Origin: a virus
IMG/VR virus record: IMGVR_UViG_3300032069_000005
Coordinates: 1-64,000 of that record
Length of the DNA: 64,000 nucleotides
Reading direction: 5' to 3' (one strand)
The translations under genes and the position numbers were made by a program. The notes below the pieces were generated by a model. The model searched no databases and was not told the DNA's origin. It was given only the letters and a program-made list of their open reading frames with translations. Below are positions 39,465-48,459 of this stretch, in pieces. Within the stretch, counting starts at the first letter, position 1, and each line of letters opens with the position of its first letter.

Positions 39465-40109
39465 ATGTTAAAAAATAAATTTTATTCACAACTTGAATTT
39501 GATATTTATATTGCAGAACAAAAAATAAGAAAAGATTCTGGTTACTTATCTGTCTCTGAAAGAACTCAATTAGAAGAAATGATTAAAAATCCCAAATCTT
39601 ATATTACTGAAAAACCAAAAGATAATCCTAATGTAAAGAAAATAGTTACTGATATTATCGAACTTCGTGTTCCTTGTCAGAAAGTAGAAAAAGGAGAAGA
39701 TATAAAACAAATCATAACTGAACTTAAAGAAACTTGCCACGCACATAACGGACTTGGATTAAGTGCCAACCAAATTAATTATAGAAAAGCAATTTCATAT
39801 ATTAATGTTCTTAAATCCTTTGACCCTAAGACCAAGAAGGTAGATAAGACCGAATTAATCTTAATTAATCCGAGGATTATAGAAAAATCTAATCCCATAA
39901 AAATACAAAATGAAAGCTGCCTATCCTTTCCTGGGATTTCTGTTGCGACTAAAAGATATATTTATTGTATAGTTACTTTCCTATCTGAGGATTTTAAAGA
40001 AAAGACAATGGCATTGCAAGATTTGGAATCTTTTGCCTGTCAGCACGAAATACATCACATACAAGGAAAAACGATTCTTGATTTAGATGTAAAGTGGAAA
40101 AGTAAATAA
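39465..40109 (+). CDS. def: Peptide deformylase
   Basis: 214 aa; ATG 39465 follows TTGGGAGG. GLGLSANQI (motif 1), ESCLSFPG (motif 2, metal Cys) and QHEIHHIQG (motif 3, metal His residues) are all present. Motif 3 has HH where DH is usual. The N-terminal 70 residues are an extension. It removes formyl groups from new proteins. Phage versions are known and may speed maturation of phage or photosystem proteins; here a link to the neighbouring proteases is possible. Confidence 0.8.
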   Translation: MLKNKFYSQLEFDIYIAEQKIRKDSGYLSVSERTQLEEMIKNPKSYITEKPKDNPNVKKIVTDIIELRVPCQKVEKGEDIKQIITELKETCHAHNGLGLSANQINYRKAISYINVLKSFDPKTKKVDKTELILINPRIIEKSNPIKIQNESCLSFPGISVATKRYIYCIVTFLSEDFKEKTMALQDLESFACQHEIHHIQGKTILDLDVKWKSK

Positions 40110-40113
40110 TTTA

Positions 40114-40746
40114 ATGATAATCCTCCTAACCATAATCTATTCTATCATCATAATCGGGGTTCATGAATTGGCTCATTTATTCGCTGCAAAAGTCGTTGGT
40201 TGTTCAGTATCTGTATTTTCAATTGGCTTTGGGCGACCCTTCTATTCTTTTTATATAGGTAACACCCGATACAATATTGCACCAATTCTTTTAGGCGGTT
40301 ACTGTGAACTAAAAGGCGAGAATGAACTTAGTCCAGACAAAGACGCTTTCTGTAATCTAACCTATAGAAAAAAATTCTTTCTAATTTCGGCTGGGTGTAT
40401 ATGTAATATTATTATGGGGGTTATTCCTTATTTATTGGGATTGAAATGGGGAATTTTTTGGCTTTATTATTTTGGTTATTTAAGTATTGGATTAGGTGCG
40501 AGTAATCTATGCCCCGTTCCGTGTCTTGACGGAAGTTATTTAATTTTTGTTTGGATTGAAAAATTATTCGGAAAAGAAAAAGGAAATTATTTACTTAATA
40601 AGATAATGAAAACTGGATTTGTAGTTTTAATCGTTTTAAATATTTTGACTGGATTGTGGTTAGCTTATTACTATAAATCAGAGTTACTATATTGGATTAT
40701 TTTTTATTGGAAATTAATTATTGATTTTGTTGGGAGGATATTATGA
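40114..40746 (+). CDS. Site-2-type (M50) intramembrane metalloprotease
   Basis: 210 aa. GVHELAHLFAA in the first TM helix is the HExxH zinc site, and NLCPVPCLDGSYL is the NxxPxPxLDG third-ligand motif. About four to five TM helices and no PDZ domain: a minimal S2P. Members cleave membrane-bound anti-sigma factors, signal peptides or pheromone precursors. The substrate is unknown, and it overlaps an M16 peptidase gene. Confidence 0.75.
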   Translation: MIILLTIIYSIIIIGVHELAHLFAAKVVGCSVSVFSIGFGRPFYSFYIGNTRYNIAPILLGGYCELKGENELSPDKDAFCNLTYRKKFFLISAGCICNIIMGVIPYLLGLKWGIFWLYYFGYLSIGLGASNLCPVPCLDGSYLIFVWIEKLFGKEKGNYLLNKIMKTGFVVLIVLNILTGLWLAYYYKSELLYWIIFYWKLIIDFVGRIL

Positions 40747-41900
40747 AAAAAATATATATAAATAAACCAGGAAATACTACATTCGTAATGGTTGCGGTAA
40801 ATACTGGAGCGTTTAACGAAGTAGATGCCTATAAGGGAATTTCTCATTTTGTAGAACATCTTTGTTTTAAAGGAAATCCAAAAAGAAACCAAGAACAAAT
40901 TTCTTCAGCAATCGACAATATTGGCGGAGTTTTAAATGCCTTTACCGATTGGGAAATAACTGCATATTGGGCTAAAGTAGGAAATTCATATAAAGATTTG
41001 GCTATAGATGTTATTTCTGATTTGGCAACTAAACCCATATTCCCAGAAAAAGAAATTGATAAAGAGCGAGAAGTAATTATCCAAGAACTAAAAATGTATG
41101 AGGATGACCCTAAATCCGCAGTTTATGATTTATTTAATAAACAATTATATAGCAAAGAGTCTGGATTTTATCTTCCAATTATAGGAACTAATGAAACTCT
41201 CAATAATATTAAGAGAGATAATTTAATTTCCTATCATAAAGAAAAATACAATAATCCCACATTAATAGTAGTTGGAAATGTAAAAAATTATTCTACTATT
41301 AGTTATCCTAATCCAAAATATATGCCATCTTCATTGGAAAAAGAACCAAAAGATTTATTAGTTGAAAGAAAAAATATAACTCAAGCGAATATTCTCATAG
41401 GAAATTCTATTAACTTAACAGATAAATTTGACAAAATAGAACAATCGCATTGTTTATTATTGCTCGATGCGGTCTATGGTGATATGTCTGGAAGATTATT
41501 TAAAACAATTAGAGAAAAATATAATATGGTCTATCGAGTTCATTTTAATTGGGATTTATTTAGTAATGGATTTATTCAATGGGAAGTATCTGCGGGATTA
41601 GAAAAAGAAAATATTGCCCAGGCAAGAGATTTAATTATTCAGGAATTAATTCGCCCAATTTCAGAAAAAGATATGGATATTATTTTAAATAAGGCGATTG
41701 GGCAAAGAGAAATGACATTCGACAACAATATCAACGTAGGCAGCACAATTGCATATTCATTATATAAAGGAATTGATTATAAAGAATATTTAAATAATTA
41801 TGATGAATATCTCGAAAAAGCAACAGAAGTGGTAAACGAGTTTATAGAAAAAATGAAATTTAACAATAATATTTTAGTCGGAATTGTGCCCGAAAAATGA
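40743..41900 (+). CDS. M16 family zinc peptidase
   Basis: 385 aa. HFVEHLCFKG (inverted zinc motif HxxEH) and EREVIIQELKMYEDDP (third ligand Glu) are intact. The second half (about 200-385) is the non-catalytic M16 lobe with GRLFKTIREKYNMVYRV. The size matches single-subunit M16B peptidases, which cut short peptides and appear in RiPP and PQQ gene sets. No signal peptide. ATGA-type overlaps tie it to the S2P and transporter genes. Confidence 0.75.
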   Translation: MKKIYINKPGNTTFVMVAVNTGAFNEVDAYKGISHFVEHLCFKGNPKRNQEQISSAIDNIGGVLNAFTDWEITAYWAKVGNSYKDLAIDVISDLATKPIFPEKEIDKEREVIIQELKMYEDDPKSAVYDLFNKQLYSKESGFYLPIIGTNETLNNIKRDNLISYHKEKYNNPTLIVVGNVKNYSTISYPNPKYMPSSLEKEPKDLLVERKNITQANILIGNSINLTDKFDKIEQSHCLLLLDAVYGDMSGRLFKTIREKYNMVYRVHFNWDLFSNGFIQWEVSAGLEKENIAQARDLIIQELIRPISEKDMDIILNKAIGQREMTFDNNINVGSTIAYSLYKGIDYKEYLNNYDEYLEKATEVVNEFIEKMKFNNNILVGIVPEK

Positions 41901-42805
41901 TAAATAAAAAATTATTTTGGTTGTATTTACTTTCTGCTTCTATTTATGCAACTCAAGGATTAGAAGGGCTTCCTGGATTGCCATTATTCTTTTATCTTAA
42001 AGAACATCTTCATTTAACTCCAGAAAAAATAATGTGGATTTCGTCGATTATTACTCTCCCTTGGTTAATTAAACCGATATTTGGATTTTTTATCGACAAT
42101 TTCTTAACTAAGAAAATTTGGATTATTCTTTCTCTTATTGGAAGTATTTTGGTGTCTTTCTATTTCGGATTATCTCCTTATTTAACTATTCCTATAATTA
42201 TATTAGTATCGATTTTAGGAAATTTAGCAACTGCTTGGAGAGATATTTCAAACGACGGATTGGCGTGTGTAGAAGGCAAAGAAAATAATTGCTGTGATAT
42301 TTTTCAGAATGTGCAATGGACTTCAATTACTTTGGCAGGGATTATTACAGGATTAGCTGGAGGATATATTGCCGACCATTTTAATTATAAATTTGCTTAT
42401 TTATGTTTAATTCCTATTTATTTAATTATTATAGGAATTGTATTAAAATATAAAGAACAAAATGCTTTAAAAGAATTAAAAAAACATTATCATAGTTCAA
42501 TTACCATACATCATAGAAAGAAATCATCTTTGTTAGGTAACATTCTATCTTATAAAGAACTCTTTGCAAATAAATCATTTTTATTAGGCTGTTTATTTAT
42601 TTTTCTATTTAATTTTAATCCAAGTTTCGGAACACCTTTATTATTTATTGAAAGAAAATGGGGTTGGTCAGGATTTTTTATTGGGTTATTAGGAGCATTA
42701 AGTTCAACTATTAGTATTATTGGGGCACTTTTATATTATAAATTTAGTAAAAAAATTAAAAATAAAGATATGAAAATAATCATTCCAACAATCAAAATAA
42801 AATGA
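41897..42805 (+). CDS. BT1/MFS-type transporter, N-terminal part
   Basis: 302 aa with eight or nine TM helices. ATQGLEGLPGLPLFFYLKEHLHLTP and LKPIFGF...AWRDISNDGLACVEG resemble folate-biopterin (BT1)/PAT-type MFS transporters. It ends in an unusual tail (KIKNKDMKIIIPTIKIK), and the missing helices are encoded at 42880, so the gene is split. The substrate is unknown. ATGA overlap with the M16 gene. Confidence 0.65.
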   Translation: MINKKLFWLYLLSASIYATQGLEGLPGLPLFFYLKEHLHLTPEKIMWISSIITLPWLIKPIFGFFIDNFLTKKIWIILSLIGSILVSFYFGLSPYLTIPIIILVSILGNLATAWRDISNDGLACVEGKENNCCDIFQNVQWTSITLAGIITGLAGGYIADHFNYKFAYLCLIPIYLIIIGIVLKYKEQNALKELKKHYHSSITIHHRKKSSLLGNILSYKELFANKSFLLGCLFIFLFNFNPSFGTPLLFIERKWGWSGFFIGLLGALSSTISIIGALLYYKFSKKIKNKDMKIIIPTIKIK

Positions 42806-42864
42806 AAAATAAATGTAATTGTGGAGGTTATAAATTGGGAAAAAGAATTAATAAGAACAAATGA
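42802..42864 (+). CDS. 20-aa ORF in the transporter interruption
   Basis: MKNKCNCGGYKLGKRINKNK overlaps the transporter stop by 4 nt. Its CNCGG start resembles the CxCG zinc modules of homing endonucleases here. It may be the remnant of a mobile gene that interrupted the transporter. Weak evidence of coding. Confidence 0.3.
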   Translation: MKNKCNCGGYKLGKRINKNK

Positions 42865-42879
42865 ATTAAAGGAAAAATT

Positions 42880-43266
42880 ATGCGTGTGGTTATCGAATAT
42901 AAAGAAGTTATTTTAGACCTGAAAAATATTCTGAAATTAAGTGTTTTTATTTCAGCCGGAATTACTCTTTTTTATATTTATTTTACTCCCGTAAGTGCAA
43001 TTATTTATAGTTGTTTATTTAGTATTTTTGGTATGTTTATTTTCCTTACTGTTATGACCTTTATGGCAGAATCAACTATTAAAGGAAAAGAATCTACATC
43101 ATTTGCATTACTTTGTTCTATTAATAATTTAGCAGGAACTTTATCGATAATGACCGGAGCATTTTTATTACCTTTGCTCGGACTAAAGTGGCTTATTATT
43201 TTATCTGCGGGGACTTCATTTTTGTGCTTCCCCCTAATTGGCAAATTAGGAATAAAAAATGACTAA
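42880..43266 (+). CDS. BT1/MFS-type transporter, C-terminal part
   Basis: 128 aa with four TM helices (from about residue 16). FLTVMTFMAESTIKGKESTSFALLCSINNLAGTLS is a typical last-third MFS sequence. It carries the helices missing from the gene at 41897, separated by about 75 nt. If both parts are translated they might assemble, but inactivation is the simpler reading. Confidence 0.6.
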   Translation: MRVVIEYKEVILDLKNILKLSVFISAGITLFYIYFTPVSAIIYSCLFSIFGMFIFLTVMTFMAESTIKGKESTSFALLCSINNLAGTLSIMTGAFLLPLLGLKWLIILSAGTSFLCFPLIGKLGIKND

Positions 43267-43444
43267 ATTATCTATCGAAGAAAAAACTAAACTAATTGAG
43301 AGAATACAGAAATTATTTTCTTTGGGTGATAGTTCCAGAAATCCCAATGAGGATGAAGTAAAAAGTGCCCTATGAAAAGCCAAACAATTAACGAGACAAC
43401 ATAATTTAAGTTTATCAAAATTAAGGGGAAGAAATAATGAATAA
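43259..43444 (+). pseudogene. DUF2786 protein with in-frame TGA
   Basis: The frame reads IERIQKLFSLGDSSRNPNEDEVKSAL, then TGA (43373-43375), then KAKQLTRQHNLSLSKLRG. The two parts together match the DUF2786 pattern (a kIxKLLxLa helix and an AlxKAqxL..khnls helix), so the stop interrupts a once-intact domain of about 60 residues. Genome-wide TGA recoding is excluded because many genes here end in TGA. A single base change (for example AGA or CGA to TGA) explains it. Confidence 0.6.
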
Positions 43445-44027
43445 AATTTATCGAAATGACGAAGAACCCATTGAAGATATTATCAAAAAAGATGAGCGAT
43501 ATACCGAAGAATATTATTTTCGAGTATTAAATAAAGACCGATATATTCTTTTATATGATATTATTACAAATACATCTACCGATATAACAGTTTCTAAAAT
43601 AAAAGCAATGAATATATTAGATTCAAAGAAACCAATTACAATCGAAATTAACAGCCCTGGTGGAGATGTTAGTTGCGGATTCTCTTTAATTAATGCGATT
43701 GAACAAAGTATTGCTCCCATTCATACTATTATTAGTGGTCAATGTGCAAGTATGGCTGCGTTGATTAGTATTGTAGGAAAGAAACGAAATATATATTATA
43801 ATTCGTATTGGATGCAACATCCGCTTTCTGAGGGGCAAGCAGACTATTTGCAGTTTATCAAAGATAGAACCAAATTCTTAATTCATTTAGATAACATAAC
43901 CAATAATATATTAAGAAAATATACCAAATTAACCAAATTAGATTTACGAAAATGCTCTGTTGGAGAACTTTGGCTGTCAGCAGACGAATGTTTAAAAAAA
44001 GGCATAGTCGATAAAATAATAAAATGA
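43437..44027 (+). CDS. ClpP-like serine protease
   Basis: 196 aa. INSPGGDV (oxyanion region), SGQCASMAA (catalytic Ser), YWMQHPLSEG (catalytic His) and a late LRKCSVGELWLSADECLKKGIVDKI tail are typical of ClpP. Phage ClpP-like enzymes often act as head-maturation proteases, but this one is far from head genes and lies in a cluster of proteases, so a regulatory role is equally possible. It has GGGGAAG upstream. Confidence 0.75.
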   Translation: MNKIYRNDEEPIEDIIKKDERYTEEYYFRVLNKDRYILLYDIITNTSTDITVSKIKAMNILDSKKPITIEINSPGGDVSCGFSLINAIEQSIAPIHTIISGQCASMAALISIVGKKRNIYYNSYWMQHPLSEGQADYLQFIKDRTKFLIHLDNITNNILRKYTKLTKLDLRKCSVGELWLSADECLKKGIVDKIIK

Positions 44028-44089
44028 AAAAATACAAAGAATGTAAAATCACTAAAAAGAGGCATATAAGACCAGCGGAGGAAAAATAA
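44024..44089 (+). CDS. Possible 21-aa basic peptide
   Basis: ATGA-coupled to clpP-like; MKKYKECKITKKRHIRPAEEK. Its end contains the CGGAGG ribosome site for the following gene. Support is positional only. Confidence 0.3.
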   Translation: MKKYKECKITKKRHIRPAEEK

Positions 44090-44737
44090 TGAATATTTAT
44101 TTTTCTGCCGACTGGCATCTTTAACCACGCAAATATAATAAAATATTGCGGAAGAACTGCGTTTATGAATGATGAAGAACTTTCAATTTATAATAAATTA
44201 AAAGATAGACCTCAAGAAGAACAAAAACAATTTAAAATAAGTAAAGAATCTACTATTAAAATGAATGAAAGATTAATCAACAATTGCAATGAAAGAGTAA
44301 AAGAAGATGATATATTGATTTTTGATGGAGATTTAGGGTTTAAATCTGGAACTGGCAGAGGGGAAGGAGAACCAGAAAAATTACAAAAATATGTCGAACA
44401 AATCAAATGTAAGCATATATATTGGATAGAAGGCAATCACGATGCAAAAGGCAAAAATAGTTTTAAAACTCCCCTCCAAAAAATGATTATCAAATGTGGG
44501 GGGAAAAGAATTTGTATAGTGCATAACCCCGAATTCGCAGATGTAAACTATGAAATCAACTTAACCGCCCACGTTCATAATAATTGGGAAATGAGGAGAA
44601 TTCGCAAAGGATTTTCTTACACAGATGCTATAAACATAGGCGTAGATGTGTGGAACTTTTATCCCGTAAACTGGCAAGAAATTTGGCAAAGATATTCGCA
44701 TTACTTAAAGGAATTAAAATGCACCGAATCTGTATAG
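44089..44737 (+). pseudogene. Frameshifted metallophosphoesterase
   Basis: The ATG at 44089, behind CGGAGG, reads MNIYFSADWHL and then stops. One base further on, the reading HANIIKYCGRTAFMNDEEL continues into the 44165 frame. Removing one T from the CTTTAA at about 44122-44125 joins them into a normal phosphoesterase: ADWHLNH, FDGDLGF, EGNHDAKG, HNPEF and TAHVHNN. It is either an inactivated gene or a sequencing slip. The visible 3' frame alone (190 aa from 44165) lacks the first metal motif. Confidence 0.7.
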
Positions 44738-44844
44738 GAATAATTATTGGAATGTTGATTACTTTCTTTATTTTAATAGATGAATTATTTGGATGGTTAA
44801 CAATTAAGAAATTAAAAAAATTATGGAAAATATTAAACCAATAA
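44719..44844 (+). CDS. Single-TM micro-protein (41 aa)
   Basis: MHRICIGIIIGMLITFFILIDELFGWL then a Lys-rich tail: one membrane helix with cytoplasmic positive end. Overlaps the genes on both sides. Function unknown. Confidence 0.4.
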   Translation: MHRICIGIIIGMLITFFILIDELFGWLTIKKLKKLWKILNQ

Positions 44845-46115
44845 ATACTGCAATTATTTTAGCTGGCGGTCTGGGCACTCGATATGGCAGCGAAATACCG
44901 AAGCAATTCTGTAAGATTAATGGGAAACCAGCTATTCATTATGTATTAGATGAATATATTGCATCTAATCTATTTCCCAAAATTATCATTGCGATAAATG
45001 ACCTAAGATACAAATACTTGTTTAAGAATTATGATAAAAATACAATCAAAGTAATAAAAGGCGGAGATACTCGCACAAAAACTCTTTATAATGCAGTTCA
45101 TTATGCCAAGCGGTTTAATCCTGAGAATGTATTTATTCAAGATTCTGTTCGCCCATTAATTAAAAAAGAAGACCTACTGCAATATTTAGAAGCCATAAAA
45201 GGATTTGATTGTGTTGTTACCTATGAACCAATAACAGATGCCCTCTTTGACGATGACCGAGATAAATTTAAATTAATTCAATCTCCTGATGTAGTGAAAT
45301 TTAAGAAACTCTATCAGGAAATAAATCCCAATAATCATACCTCAGCAATCTACCAACAATTAAAAACCCCCAAAATAAACTTCATAAAATTGAACCACGC
45401 AAACAATAAAATTACCTATCCTTATGACCTTTTTATATTAGAACATCTAATAAAATATAATGAGTATTTCCCTCATTCTCCCATTCTAAATGGTCGAACA
45501 ATATTATTATTGGGTTATTCGGGAGGAATTGGATATTCAGTTTATGAAAACTTATTACAACGCAATGTTAAACAAATTTGGATTCCTTCTCATAAAGAAC
45601 TAAATCTGGCGGAAAATTTTGAAGATTCTTTATTGAGTAAATATTATGATGTTGATGTGATTATAAATTGTGCAGGAATTCCTTATAAAAATGAAAACTC
45701 ATTATTATCTCATTATGAAGAAATGATGAATGTAAACTTTAGAGCCAATGTCCTATTAATAGAATTTACTAAAAAAATAAGAAAGACATTTCACGATAGA
45801 CCCATTAATATAGTTACTATTAGTTCTTCTTCTGCGACAAAAGGTAGACCTGGATTTACTATTTATTCAGCTTCTAAAAGTGCCTTGCATAGCCTGGTCG
45901 AAAGTCAGGCAGAAGAACTCGCAAAACAAGAAATCTATCTCAATTGCGTTTGCCCAGAGAAAGTGAATACTCCTTTTTGGAAAAAATTACATACCCCAAT
46001 CAATAAATTAGAAACGCTTACTCCACGAGAAGTGTCTCAAATAGTGGTATCATTTTGCGACACCAAAGAATATGGAAAAATAATTCATATTAGAAAAGGA
46101 TTGGTTTATGAATAA
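44823..46115 (+). CDS. IspD/TarI-like cytidylyltransferase fused to SDR reductase
   Basis: 430 aa. The N-terminal domain (about 8-215) has AIILAGGLGTRYGSEIPKQF, FIQDSVRP and a late K-type site, typical of IspD/TarI enzymes. The C-terminal domain (about 225-430) is a short-chain dehydrogenase with GYSGGIGYSVYENL, NCAG and the YSASK catalytic pair. This fusion matches bifunctional CDP-ribitol synthases (Bcs1-like: ribulose-5-phosphate reduction plus CTP transfer). The LicD-like gene two places on supports a CDP-ribitol pathway. Confidence 0.7.
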   Translation: MENIKPINTAIILAGGLGTRYGSEIPKQFCKINGKPAIHYVLDEYIASNLFPKIIIAINDLRYKYLFKNYDKNTIKVIKGGDTRTKTLYNAVHYAKRFNPENVFIQDSVRPLIKKEDLLQYLEAIKGFDCVVTYEPITDALFDDDRDKFKLIQSPDVVKFKKLYQEINPNNHTSAIYQQLKTPKINFIKLNHANNKITYPYDLFILEHLIKYNEYFPHSPILNGRTILLLGYSGGIGYSVYENLLQRNVKQIWIPSHKELNLAENFEDSLLSKYYDVDVIINCAGIPYKNENSLLSHYEEMMNVNFRANVLLIEFTKKIRKTFHDRPINIVTISSSSATKGRPGFTIYSASKSALHSLVESQAEELAKQEIYLNCVCPEKVNTPFWKKLHTPINKLETLTPREVSQIVVSFCDTKEYGKIIHIRKGLVYE

Positions 46116-46833
46116 TATTGCAGTAATAATAACTACAATAAAAAAAGACCAAATGATGTTAAAGTGCCTCCCTTCTTTTGACAAACCTGGAATAACAATC
46201 TATCTTTTAGACCAGGGGAAAATAACTCCCGAAAAAGAAACATTCTATAATTCACTTACTGATAAGGGGCATTGTATTTATCATATAGAAAAAGACATTG
46301 GATTATCTGCTGCAAGGAATTTTCTGTTAACAAAAGTTACTGAACCATATATTATGGTCGCAGACGATGATGTAGAATTATTATCTAATCCCTATGATGT
46401 CTTGCATCATTTTGAAGAAAATCCAAATATGGGTCTCGTTGGCGGATGCCTATTTAATGTAGCTAAAAATAAAGAGCATCATTATGAATATGCCCTGGAA
46501 ATAAGTAAAAAAATGCTCTGGCTAAAAAATTCCAATAAAATAGATTTAGTATTAAATTTTTTTATTGCAAGAAAAGAACTTTTTGGGGATATTCAATGGG
46601 ACGAACAACTTCAGGTCATCGAGCATACGGACTTTTTTCTGCGTCTAAAGCAATTAAATAAATGGATTATTGTATATGATAAAGTATTATTTGGAAATCA
46701 TTATTCTTATGAATTTAGAACAAATGATTATACTACTTTTAGAAAAACTAAATTTGCCAAATGTATGCGAATATTTCATCAAAAATGGGGGATTAATGGA
46801 ACTAAAAGAGACCTATGGAGGGAGATAAAATGA
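46108..46833 (+). CDS. GT2-type glycosyltransferase
   Basis: 241 aa. AVIITTIKKDQMMLKCLPSF, GLSAARNFLL and the metal-binding MVADDDVELL (about 89-98) are GT-A fold landmarks; FIARKELFGDIQWDEQL...EHTDFFLRL gives the acceptor-side acidic region. It transfers a sugar from a nucleotide donor. Overlaps the preceding gene by 8 nt; part of the surface-glycan block. Confidence 0.7.
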   Translation: MNNIAVIITTIKKDQMMLKCLPSFDKPGITIYLLDQGKITPEKETFYNSLTDKGHCIYHIEKDIGLSAARNFLLTKVTEPYIMVADDDVELLSNPYDVLHHFEENPNMGLVGGCLFNVAKNKEHHYEYALEISKKMLWLKNSNKIDLVLNFFIARKELFGDIQWDEQLQVIEHTDFFLRLKQLNKWIIVYDKVLFGNHYSYEFRTNDYTTFRKTKFAKCMRIFHQKWGINGTKRDLWREIK

Positions 46834-47402
46834 CTAATCCAAATGTAATTAAAGATTTTGACCTTATTCTAAAAGTTACTAAAGAATTAAATGTAAGAAT
46901 TTTTTTAGAAGGAGGGGTTCTTCTGGGTGCAATCAGAAATAAAGATTTCCTTTATCACGATAACGATTTTGATTTTGGAATATATAGGTCTGAATTCCCA
47001 TCAGAAAGAAAAGATGGTTTTATAAAAGCATTGACGAGCAAAGAAATGATATTCAAAGGATTTGAAGCTCCCTGCTTTGCAGAACGAGTAGAATTTGCCC
47101 CCAGGGAACATATGATGAAGTTCTGGTCGAAGTATGCTAAATGGAATGTTGATTTCTTTATCTTTGAAAAAACAGATAATGAATATTATCATAAAGGGTG
47201 GGGGGGATATTTTCATTTCCCACTGGAATGTTTAGACACTTTAGACGAAATTGATTTTTTAGGATATAAAGTATTAGTTCCTCATAATCCAGAATTATAC
47301 TTAGAAACTTTATATGGAAAAACTTGGAGAATTCCCAATCCAGGATTCAAAAAAAATGGGATTAAAAAAGATTATTGTAATTGGACAAAAGAGTTGAGAT
47401 GA
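46830..47402 (+). CDS. LicD/fukutin-type phosphotransferase
   Basis: 190 aa; ATG 46830 follows TGGAGGGAG. FLEGGVLLGAIRNKDFLYHD (about 25-44) and NDFDFGIYR match the LicD/fukutin family, a nucleotidyltransferase-like fold that transfers phosphocholine or ribitol phosphate from a CDP donor to glycans. With the CDP-ribitol-type gene upstream, ribitol-phosphate transfer is a reasonable prediction. Confidence 0.65.
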   Translation: MTNPNVIKDFDLILKVTKELNVRIFLEGGVLLGAIRNKDFLYHDNDFDFGIYRSEFPSERKDGFIKALTSKEMIFKGFEAPCFAERVEFAPREHMMKFWSKYAKWNVDFFIFEKTDNEYYHKGWGGYFHFPLECLDTLDEIDFLGYKVLVPHNPELYLETLYGKTWRIPNPGFKKNGIKKDYCNWTKELR

Positions 47403-48457
47403 ATAATGCCGAATTTAATAAACAATTAAAATCCACAATAAAAAATAAAACAGTTCTTATTACTGGAGGAACTGGTTCTTTAGGACGAACTTTAATAAAA
47501 AGATTATTAAACTTTAATCCAAAAAAGATAAAGATTCTTAGCAGAACAGAAGATAAACGAGCAAAGGCAAAAAAAGAGTTTGAAAAAATATCCATAATCG
47601 AATATATTCCTGGCGACATATTGGACAGAGACAAACTTAAATTTGCATTAGAAAATGTAGATATTGTCTTTCATTTGGCAGCAATGAAACGAATTGAAGA
47701 ATGTCAACAACATCCTGAAGAAGCAATCAGAATCAATCAAGGAGGAGCATCTAATCTAACCGAATTAATTTTGCAGAATAAAAATATACAATATGTAATC
47801 GGAGCGAGTTCGGATAAAGCCTGTAATCCTACCAATATTTATGGAAACACTAAAAGGGCAATGGAAGATATATTTATTGGTGCTCAAAGAGGAGCAGAAG
47901 GAAGAGGAATTAAAACAAAATTCTCATTAATTAGGGGAGGGAATTTTCTTGGAAGTGATGGTTCAGTTCTACCTACCTGGATTAATGCAGCCAAAGCGGG
48001 AAAATCATTGGAAATTACCGACCCCGAAATGAAACGATATACCCTATTATTATCTGAGGCGGCAGATTTATTTCTTTGGGCATTATTGAATTCAAGAGGC
48101 GGAGAAATTATTACCAGAGAAATGCCGATGTTTCGTTTAGGCGATTTAGCAGAAATAATTTCAGATATTTATAAAATAAAAATAAAGAAAATTGGAATAA
48201 GAATCGATGGCAGAGAAAAAATTAAAGAAGAATTAATTTCAGACACAGAAATTCCATTTACAGAAGAAATATACTATCCTTTCAAAACTAAATATTTAAA
48301 TAGACCAATAAAATTCAGAATTCTTATATTTACTCCTGGGAAAAAGGTAGAGCAAACCCCCGATATTAAATATTCTATCTGTTTATCAAAAAAAGAATTA
48401 TATAAAATGCTCAAAATCGGAGAGCCTTCTCCTGGAGAATGGTTTCCTAAAAAATAA
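47399..48457 (+). CDS. CapD/PseB-type NDP-sugar dehydratase/epimerase
   Basis: 352 aa from ATG 47399, overlapping the previous stop. LITGGTGSLGRTL is the NAD-binding loop; FHLAAMKRIEECQQHP and SDKACNPTNIYGNTKRAMED give the catalytic and active-site signatures of the polysaccharide biosynthesis (CapD/FlaA1/PseB) family. It modifies UDP-N-acetylhexosamine. The C-terminal 70 residues (KFRILIFTPGKKVEQ...) are family-typical. Confidence 0.75.
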   Translation: MNNAEFNKQLKSTIKNKTVLITGGTGSLGRTLIKRLLNFNPKKIKILSRTEDKRAKAKKEFEKISIIEYIPGDILDRDKLKFALENVDIVFHLAAMKRIEECQQHPEEAIRINQGGASNLTELILQNKNIQYVIGASSDKACNPTNIYGNTKRAMEDIFIGAQRGAEGRGIKTKFSLIRGGNFLGSDGSVLPTWINAAKAGKSLEITDPEMKRYTLLLSEAADLFLWALLNSRGGEIITREMPMFRLGDLAEIISDIYKIKIKKIGIRIDGREKIKEELISDTEIPFTEEIYYPFKTKYLNRPIKFRILIFTPGKKVEQTPDIKYSICLSKKELYKMLKIGEPSPGEWFPKK

Positions 48458-48459
48458 CT

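Noticed and set aside
43373-43375. Reassignment of TGA as a sense codon
   Set aside because: Many intact genes end in TGA, including most ATGA overlaps, so the genetic code is standard here.
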